Of a stretch of DNA of 6,271 nucleotides, positions 1 through 5,200 are shown one piece after another. Below the pieces are notes generated by a model. It did no database searches. It was not told the origin of the DNA and was given only the letters and a program-made list of their open reading frames with translations. Within the stretch, counting starts at the first letter, position 1, and each line of letters starts with the position of its first letter. Source of the stretch: Planctomycetota bacterium (GTDB taxonomy: Bacteria > Planctomycetota > SBBH01 > JAHFOU01); the NCBI GenBank assembly GCA_023261525.1, contig JAHFOU010000143.1:1-6271 (forward strand), read 5' to 3'. The position numbers and the translations under genes were made by a program.

Positions 1-70
1 CCGGGAGTTGAAGGCCCGCGGCTTCGCGCTGGCCGAACAGGGGGAAACCGTTAGAATTCCCCCCTCATGA
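1..70 (+). CDS. C-terminal end of an upstream protein (partial; possibly cysteinyl-tRNA synthetase)
   Basis: The frame beginning at base 2 is open to a TGA at 68-70 and reads as a short C-terminal tail with the core ELKARGFALAEQGETVRIPP. Its early codons nearly all end in G or C, as in the other genes here, whereas the two alternative frames do not show this. The stop overlaps the glyQS start as ATGA, a usual sign of translational coupling. The pattern 'R-E-L-x-x-x-G-x-x-L' followed by a Gly-containing strand resembles the tail of cysteinyl-tRNA synthetases, which often end 'RDELxxxGIxLEDxxxG'. The tail is too short to settle identity, so CysS is only a suggestion. The last codons (GTT AGA ATT) are unlike the rest and coincide with a promoter-like hexamer for the next gene. 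Coding status is fairly likely; identity is weak. Confidence 0.55.
   Translation, partial: RELKARGFALAEQGETVRIPPS
29..57 (+). promoter_or_regulatory. Putative sigma-70-type promoter for glyQS, giving a near-leaderless mRNA
   Basis: TAGAAT at 52-57 matches the TATAAT consensus at five of six positions. Seventeen bases upstream lies a weak -35 candidate, CTGGCC (29-34, three of six matches to TTGACA). The hexamer is followed by exactly 9 bases, nearly all C, before the ATG at 67, so transcription would begin 0-4 bases before the start codon. There is no Shine-Dalgarno sequence in front of the ATG. The same arrangement recurs before the cyclase gene. The promoter would lie inside the last codons of the upstream gene. 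Confidence 0.5.
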
Positions 71-1431
71 CCGACTCCAAACCCGCCAAGGCCCCCGACC
101 GGATGGCCTCCCTGGCCTCCCTCTGCAAGCGGCGGGGCTTCATCTTCCCCTCCAGCGAGATCTACGGCGGCATCAACGCCTGCTGGGACTACGGCCCCCT
201 GGGCGTGGCCCTCAAGAACAACCTCAAGCGCCTCTGGTGGCAGAGCATGACCCAGTGGCGGGACGACATCGAGGGCCTGGACGCCGCCATCCTGATGCAT
301 CCCAAGGTCTGGGAGGCCTCGGGCCACGTGGAGAACTTCACGGACCCCCTGGTCGACTGCAAGACCTGCAAGGGCCGCTTCCGGGAGGACCAGCTCGAGA
401 CGTCCCGGTGCCCGAACAAGCCCTCCAAGTCCCCCAAGGCCTGCGGCGGGGAGCTGATGCCGGCGCGCATGTTCAACCTGATGTTCAAGACCCACATGGG
501 TCCCGTGGAGGAGACCGGCTCGGTCTGCTACCTGCGCCCCGAGACCGCCCAGGGCATCTACGTGAACTTCCTCAACGTCATGGCCCCGTCCCGGCAGAAG
601 ATCCCCTTCGGCATCGCCCAGATCGGCAAGGCCTTCCGCAACGAGATCTCCCCGGGGAACTTCATCTTCCGCTCCCGCGAGTTCGAGCAGATGGAGATGC
701 AGTTCTTCGTGAAGCCCGGCACCGACGAGGAATGGTTCGCCCGCTGGCGCGCGGCCCGCATGGCCTGGCACAAGGCCCTGGGCCTGAACGCGGCGAAGCT
801 CCAGTTCCACGACCAGACCGGCAAGGAGCTGGCCCACTACGCCAAGGCGGCCACCGACATCCACTTCGAGTTCCCCTTCGGCTGGCAGGAGGTCGAGGGC
901 ATCCACAACCGCACCGACTTCGACCTGAAGCGCCACATGCAGTTCTCCGGCAAGGACCTCTCGGTCTTCGAGGAGGCCACCAAGGAACGCTACGTGCCGT
1001 ACATCATCGAGACCTCGGTCGGAGCCGACCGCCTGACCCTGACCGCCCTGGTGAACGCCTACGCCGAGGAGGAGGTCAAGCCCGGGGACGTCCGGACCGT
1101 CCTGAAGTTCCACCCCGCCATCGCCCCCATCCAGGCGGCCGTGCTCCCCCTGGTCAACCGCGACGGGATGCCCGAGCTGGCCCGGGAGGTCGTCCAGGGC
1201 CTCAAGCGCGAGTTCAGGGTCTTCTTCGACGACGGCGGGGCCATCGGGCGCCGCTACCGGCGCATGGACGAGGCCGGGACCCCCTTCTGCCTCACCGTGG
1301 ACGGCGACAGCCTGAAGGACCGTACGGTGACCCTCCGCGAGCGGGACAGCATGGCCCAGTCACGCGTGCCGATCGACGCCCTGGCCGAGGCCCTCCGGAG
1401 CCGGTCGGCCTTCGAACCGCCCGCCGTCTGA
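67..1431 (+). CDS. glyQS: Glycine--tRNA ligase, single-chain homodimeric type (class II)
   Basis: This cytoplasmic enzyme attaches glycine to tRNA-Gly using ATP. At 454 residues it matches the usual size of the one-polypeptide bacterial/archaeal/eukaryotic-type GlyRS and is unrelated to the alpha2-beta2 form. Visible landmarks are the glycine-site/N-terminal block EIYGGINACWDYGPLG (31-46), motif 1 region VWEASGHVENF (81-91), and LRPETAQGIYVNF (156-168). Class II motif 2 is FRNEISPGNFIFRSREFEQME (190-210) and motif 3 is GADRLTLTAL (319-328). The anticodon-binding alpha/beta domain is about 352-445, including IGRRYRRMDEAGTP. A zinc-knuckle-like set Cys98, Cys101, Cys115, Cys126 lies in the insertion before motif 2, with an unusual 10-residue gap between the last two. 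The start is chosen because the family N-terminus begins about 12 residues before 'LASLCKRRGF' and the ATG overlaps the preceding stop as ATGA. It is translationally linked at its 3' end to the next gene (TGATG). Confidence 0.98.
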   Translation: MTDSKPAKAPDRMASLASLCKRRGFIFPSSEIYGGINACWDYGPLGVALKNNLKRLWWQSMTQWRDDIEGLDAAILMHPKVWEASGHVENFTDPLVDCKTCKGRFREDQLETSRCPNKPSKSPKACGGELMPARMFNLMFKTHMGPVEETGSVCYLRPETAQGIYVNFLNVMAPSRQKIPFGIAQIGKAFRNEISPGNFIFRSREFEQMEMQFFVKPGTDEEWFARWRAARMAWHKALGLNAAKLQFHDQTGKELAHYAKAATDIHFEFPFGWQEVEGIHNRTDFDLKRHMQFSGKDLSVFEEATKERYVPYIIETSVGADRLTLTALVNAYAEEEVKPGDVRTVLKFHPAIAPIQAAVLPLVNRDGMPELAREVVQGLKREFRVFFDDGGAIGRRYRRMDEAGTPFCLTVDGDSLKDRTVTLRERDSMAQSRVPIDALAEALRSRSAFEPPAV

Positions 1432-3371
1432 TGCCCCGCCCGATCCCGACCTACCGTCACCTGGCGGCCTTCGCCGCCATCGCCCTGCTGACCGTCTTCT
1501 GTTACCTGCCGGCCCTGCACGGGGAGTTCCAGTTCGACGACGCCATGGGCATCGAGCGCGGCGGCTGGCTCCTGCCCAAGGGCAAGGAGTTCGACACCAT
1601 CGCCCAGACCCTCTCCGGCTGGACCGGGCGCGGGCTGGTGACGGCCACCTACCAGGTCAACTACTGGATGGCCGGGGGCGACGAGCTGAGGATGCGGGCC
1701 ATCAACCAGGGGATGGACGCCTACCGCATGACGCCCCCCTTCCATGCGTTCAACATCGCCTTCCATGTGCTCGTGGCGGCGGCGCTCTATGCCCTCCTGG
1801 CCTGGATGACCTGGCGCCTGGGCCGACCCTCCTGGATCGCCCCGGCCCTGGGCACGGCCCTCTTCGCCCTGCACCCACTCTGCACGGAAAGCGTGGCCTA
1901 CATCTCGGCAAGGCCAGGCCCCATGGCCGCCTTCTTCGCGCTGATGGGCATCGCGGCCTTCCTGACCCTGGCCGCCCCGCGTCCGGACGGCGGCCCGGTG
2001 TCCCTGAGGGCCCGCCTGCTCGGCGCCGGCCTCCTCGCCCTGTGCGCCCTGATGTCCGTCCGGTGCAAGGAGACCGGCTGGATGGTCCTGCCCATGGCCG
2101 TCCTGGCCCTGGCCTGGTCCTATCTGGGGGACTGGAAGGCCTGCCTCAGGGAGTGGGGCCTGGCCACCGCCGCGGGGCTCGTCGTGTTCCTCGCGGTCTT
2201 CGGCATCTGGATCCGGAACCTGGGCCTTCTCGGCTCCGCCTGGACGGACTCCTACTGCTCGGCCTACGGGTTCCACCCGGCCGACGCGGGGGATGCCATC
2301 CTGTGTCACATCGGCACCCAGCTCCACACCTGGTGGGCCACCCAGCTCCCCCGCGTCCTCCTGCCGACGGGCCTGTCCCACCCCACCATCGAGCTGGACC
2401 CCCCCATCCTGGCCCACCCCTCGCCCGTCCAGCAGGCCTGGCTGGCCCTGGAGGTCGCGCTCACCCTGGGCGCGGCCGGCTGGGCCCTGTGGCGCTGGAA
2501 AAGCCCTTCGGCCCTGGGGCTTTCCTGGATCGCCCTGGGCCTGATCCCGGTCTCCTATGCGGCCATGCAGGACGTCTCCGCGGAACGCCACGCCTACCTG
2601 CCCCTGATCGGAGGGGTGCTCGTAGCCCTGCCCCTGCTCGAGGCCGCAGCCCGCCGGAAAGGGACCCTGCTTGCCGCAGGGGTGGCCGTGGCCTGCCTGG
2701 GCCTGATGACCGCCGCGCGGGCCGGCGCCTGGACCACGGAGGAATCCCTCTGGGAATCCGCCATCCGGGACTCCCCCCGCAAGCCCCGCCCCTACTACAA
2801 CATGGCCAAGGCCATGATCCGCCGGGCCACGGAGGTCTCCAAAACCGAGCCCGAGCGCGGGAAGGAGCTCGCCGGGGAGGCCGAGGCCGCCCTGCACCGC
2901 TGCATCCAGATCACCCCCACCTTCCACCTGGCCCACGGCACCCTGGGCCGGGAATACCACCGGGAGGGGAAGTGGGCCGAGGCCGTCCCGGAGTTCCGCA
3001 TGGCGGCCGAGCTCCACGCCCGCGCCTGCGCCTCCGGCGAGGCCCGCGAACTCCACGCCAGCCAGGTGACCGGCTGCACCTGCGCCCTGGGGGAATGCCT
3101 GAAGAACCTCGGGCGCCTGGATGAGGCCATGCGGGACTTCCATGTGGCCATCGACTTCCACCTGCACCAGGCCCGGGAGGCCGCCGCCGGCTCCCGGATG
3201 CGCATGGTGCACGCGCGGAACGCCGGGGAGCTGTTCCGGGTGCTCACGAAGCTCCTGATGGAGTCGGGACGCCGGAACGAGGCCCGCCAGGTCGCCGACG
3301 AGGGCCTCCGCCTCTTCCCCGATTTCCCCGAGCTCAAGACCCTGCGGAAGGACTTGGACGGCACTCCCTGA
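1431..3371 (+). CDS. TMTC-like multi-pass membrane protein with C-terminal TPR repeats (putative GT-C glycosyltransferase)
   Basis: This 646-residue protein has about ten hydrophobic segments (roughly 10-28, 104-128, 138-156, 165-182, 193-210, 214-231, 243-262, 335-355, 360-378, 388-428), followed by a soluble helical region from about 450 to 635 with three to four TPR-like pairs (e.g. 453-494, 499-531, 543-577, 595-630). Hallmarks shared with the TMTC/TPR family of GT-C-fold glycosyltransferases are FQFDD in the first extracytoplasmic loop (33-37), LFALHPLCTESVAYISARPG (144-163), CKETGWMVLP (212-221), AERHAYLPLIG (384-394) and the entry to the TPRs, EESLWESAIRDSP (437-449). Animal TMTCs transfer mannose from a lipid-linked donor; the bacterial substrate is unknown, so a surface or exported-protein glycosylation role is an inference. 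The Asp36-Asp37 pair fits a GT-C metal/catalytic motif. The ATG is taken because it overlaps the glyQS stop (TGATG) and lies just before the first membrane segment; there is no Shine-Dalgarno, so reinitiation is likely. The frame stays open upstream to 237, but that stretch is Arg/Pro/Gly-rich out-of-frame glyQS sequence. Confidence 0.88.
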   Translation: MPRPIPTYRHLAAFAAIALLTVFCYLPALHGEFQFDDAMGIERGGWLLPKGKEFDTIAQTLSGWTGRGLVTATYQVNYWMAGGDELRMRAINQGMDAYRMTPPFHAFNIAFHVLVAAALYALLAWMTWRLGRPSWIAPALGTALFALHPLCTESVAYISARPGPMAAFFALMGIAAFLTLAAPRPDGGPVSLRARLLGAGLLALCALMSVRCKETGWMVLPMAVLALAWSYLGDWKACLREWGLATAAGLVVFLAVFGIWIRNLGLLGSAWTDSYCSAYGFHPADAGDAILCHIGTQLHTWWATQLPRVLLPTGLSHPTIELDPPILAHPSPVQQAWLALEVALTLGAAGWALWRWKSPSALGLSWIALGLIPVSYAAMQDVSAERHAYLPLIGGVLVALPLLEAAARRKGTLLAAGVAVACLGLMTAARAGAWTTEESLWESAIRDSPRKPRPYYNMAKAMIRRATEVSKTEPERGKELAGEAEAALHRCIQITPTFHLAHGTLGREYHREGKWAEAVPEFRMAAELHARACASGEARELHASQVTGCTCALGECLKNLGRLDEAMRDFHVAIDFHLHQAREAAAGSRMRMVHARNAGELFRVLTKLLMESGRRNEARQVADEGLRLFPDFPELKTLRKDLDGTP

Positions 3372-3382
3372 GGGCCTACAAT
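3354..3382 (+). promoter_or_regulatory. Putative sigma-70-type promoter for the cyclase(-eno) unit, near-leaderless
   Basis: TTGGAC (3354-3359) and TACAAT (3377-3382) are separated by exactly 17 bases, the ideal sigma-70 spacing; TACAAT matches TATAAT at five of six positions. The 9 bases between the hexamer and the ATG at 3392 are CCCGCCCCC, with no purine-rich ribosome-binding site. The message would therefore start at or within about four bases of the ATG. The -35 lies inside the last codons of the membrane-protein gene, and the -10 is in the 20-base gap. The same -10-to-ATG spacing appears before glyQS. Confidence 0.6.
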
Positions 3383-3391
3383 CCCGCCCCC

Positions 3392-5200
3392 ATGGCGAAG
3401 CCCCCCGGTGCGGCCCCGCCACCTCCTCCGGTCCTGTCGGAGCATGAATCCGAGGCCCTCCACAACCTGCTGTTCGAGAACTCCTACGACCCCCAGTACG
3501 TGGTCGACCTGGAGGCCAAGCGCTTCCTTATCGTCAACGACGCCTTCGCCCGCTTGACGGGCTACACCCGCCAGGAGCTGACGTCCTCCAGCCTCGACCC
3601 CTTCTCCCTGGTCGTTCCGGAGGAGCGCCAGGAGGTCATGGCCCGCCGGGGACAGCTGGATTCGGCCCCGGCGGAGGCCTATCCCATGAGGATCCGGCGC
3701 AGGGACGGGGAGATCCGCAAGCTGGAGATCAGCGGACAGCGCCTGTCCGTGGGCGGCCGGACCCTGACCCTGGGGTCGGCCCGCGACGTCACGGAACGCA
3801 CCGCCGCCGAGACCCGCCTCAAGGAGAGCGAGGAGCGGTTCCGCCAGCTCTTCGAGGCCACCACGGAAGGCATCGTGGTCCACCAGAACGGCCGCATCCT
3901 CTTCGCAAACCGGAACCTGGCCGAGATCATGGGGTACGAGGTCGCCGAGCTGATCGGCAAGCCCGTGGAGGATCTCGTGGCCCCCGACTCCCGGGAGCTG
4001 GTCGCGCGCAAGGTCCGGGAAGCCAGCGGGGAGCCCTACGAGTTCAACGGGCTGAAGAAGGACGGGACCTCCGTCCCCATGCGGAGCTCCGGGAAGAACA
4101 TGCCGTACGAGGGGCGCACGGTGCGCGTGGCCGCCCTGAGGGACCTCACCGAGCGCAAGCGGATGGAGGCCTCCCTGGAGCGCCAGGTCCGGCTGGAGAA
4201 GAAGAAGACCCTGGAGGCCTTCCAGGCCAACGTGCGCATCTTCCAGCTCACGGAGAAGGTCCGCGCCGCCTACCAGGCCATCAGCCAGCTGGCCCAGAAC
4301 CGCAAGGGTGAGGACCTGCTGGGCGCTGCCGTGCGCCTCCTCTGCGACCCGGCGGGGCTGGACTACCGCGAGGCCGCCGTCTGGGTGCTCCGCGACGGCA
4401 GGATCGAGCTGGGCGCCTCCCATCCGGAACGCCAGGCCGAGGGCGTCCTCGCCGGGGCCGATCATCCCCTGGCGCGGGCCCTCTGCGGGGAGGCCGAGGC
4501 CGCGCCCGACCCCATGCGGCTCCTGCTGCCCCTCCAGGGCCAGTCCGGGCCGGCGGGCGTGCTGGAAGTCTGCTTCCACAGCGTCGAGGAGGCCCGCTCC
4601 TGGCAGGAGAACATCCTGCGCACCCTGGCCAACGCCCTCGCCCTCATGTTCGACAACCTGAACCTCTACGAGGTGGTCCGCCGCCAGTCCATCACCGACG
4701 CCCTCACGGGCCTGCACAACCGGCGCCACTTCGACGAGAAGCTGGCCGTCGAGACCGAGCGCGCGGTCCGCTACAAGCGGAGCATGGCCCTCATCCTGCT
4801 CGACCTCGACGACTTCAAGCGCATCAACGACGACCCCCGCTACGGCCACCCCCAGGGGGACAGCGTGCTGAGGGAGCTGGGGGCCCTCCTGCGCAAGCAG
4901 AGCCGGCAGATCGACATCGTCTGCCGCTACGGCGGGGAGGAGTTCGGCCTGATCCTTCCGGAAACCAGCCTGGAGAACGCGGCCCTCCACGCGGAGCGCC
5001 TGCGCGTGGCGATGGAGGGCAAGGCCTTCTCCAACCTCCGCGAGCCGGAACATCCGCTGACGGTGACGGCCAGCTTCGGCGTCTCCGCCGTGGACGAAGG
5101 GCACCTGACCCCCGCCGCCGTCCTCCTGGCGGCCGACCAGGCCTGCTACGCGGCCAAGCGCGCCGGCAAGAACAAGGTGAGAACCCATGTCCAGGGCTGA
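3392..5200 (+). CDS. Diguanylate cyclase with two PAS domains and a GAF-like domain (GGEEF)
   Basis: The 602-residue cytoplasmic protein has no membrane segment. After a proline-rich start (8-14) come PAS 1 (about 24-135, ending GSARDVTERTAAE), PAS 2 (about 146-255, EERFRQLFEATTEG to LRDLTERKRMEA), a coiled-coil linker (about 256-303, EKKKTLEAF), a GAF-like domain (about 306-422) and a C-terminal GGDEF domain (about 432-600) entered by the usual SITDALTGLHNRRHFDE. The active-site signature is GGEEF (514-518), an active variant, and the metal-site DLDDFK (471-476) is present. The inhibitory site RxxD is intact as RQID (505-508), five residues before GGEEF. The expected activity is 2 GTP to c-di-GMP with product inhibition, gated by an unknown PAS or GAF signal. 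A two-residue extension (IND-DPR-YGH instead of IND-x-YGH) interrupts the nucleotide-binding loop. No EAL or HD-GYP domain is present. The start is supported by the promoter-like TACAAT 9 bases upstream. The end overlaps enolase by 14 bases. Confidence 0.95.
   Translation: MAKPPGAAPPPPPVLSEHESEALHNLLFENSYDPQYVVDLEAKRFLIVNDAFARLTGYTRQELTSSSLDPFSLVVPEERQEVMARRGQLDSAPAEAYPMRIRRRDGEIRKLEISGQRLSVGGRTLTLGSARDVTERTAAETRLKESEERFRQLFEATTEGIVVHQNGRILFANRNLAEIMGYEVAELIGKPVEDLVAPDSRELVARKVREASGEPYEFNGLKKDGTSVPMRSSGKNMPYEGRTVRVAALRDLTERKRMEASLERQVRLEKKKTLEAFQANVRIFQLTEKVRAAYQAISQLAQNRKGEDLLGAAVRLLCDPAGLDYREAAVWVLRDGRIELGASHPERQAEGVLAGADHPLARALCGEAEAAPDPMRLLLPLQGQSGPAGVLEVCFHSVEEARSWQENILRTLANALALMFDNLNLYEVVRRQSITDALTGLHNRRHFDEKLAVETERAVRYKRSMALILLDLDDFKRINDDPRYGHPQGDSVLRELGALLRKQSRQIDIVCRYGGEEFGLILPETSLENAALHAERLRVAMEGKAFSNLREPEHPLTVTASFGVSAVDEGHLTPAAVLLAADQACYAAKRAGKNKVRTHVQG
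5174..5180 (+). promoter_or_regulatory. Ribosome-binding site of enolase, inside the cyclase gene
   Basis: AAGGTGA lies six bases before the ATG at 5187 and pairs well with the 3' end of 16S rRNA. It decides the enolase start and is the only clear Shine-Dalgarno sequence in front of a gene in this window. It sits in the last codons of the cyclase (Lys-Val-Arg), where it brings in a rare AGA codon. Confidence 0.75.

Noticed and set aside
54..59. GAATTC (EcoRI site) near the left edge, considered as a cloning junction
   Set aside because: The upstream reading frame passes through it to a stop that overlaps glyQS, so it is natural sequence.
1..66. T-box or riboswitch leader upstream of glyQS
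   Set aside because: The preceding bases are coding sequence of the upstream gene with no room for a leader; the likely transcript is near-leaderless.
237..1430. The TMTC frame stays open upstream of 1431, allowing a 1044-residue protein
   Set aside because: The extension translates to low-complexity Arg/Pro/Gly/His-rich sequence opposite the codon periodicity of glyQS; it is a high-GC frame shadow.
2042..3124. 360-residue plus-strand frame inside the TMTC gene
   Set aside because: Pro/Gly/Arg-rich shadow in the wrong frame; the TPR protein explains this stretch.
3366..3374. CCC-TGA-GGG inverted repeat at the TMTC stop, considered as a terminator
   Set aside because: Only a three-base stem with no T tract after it; too small to terminate transcription.
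1254..3422. 722-residue open frame on the minus strand
   Set aside because: Gly/Pro/Gln/Arg-rich, no domain recognised, and fully antisense to well-supported TMTC coding sequence.
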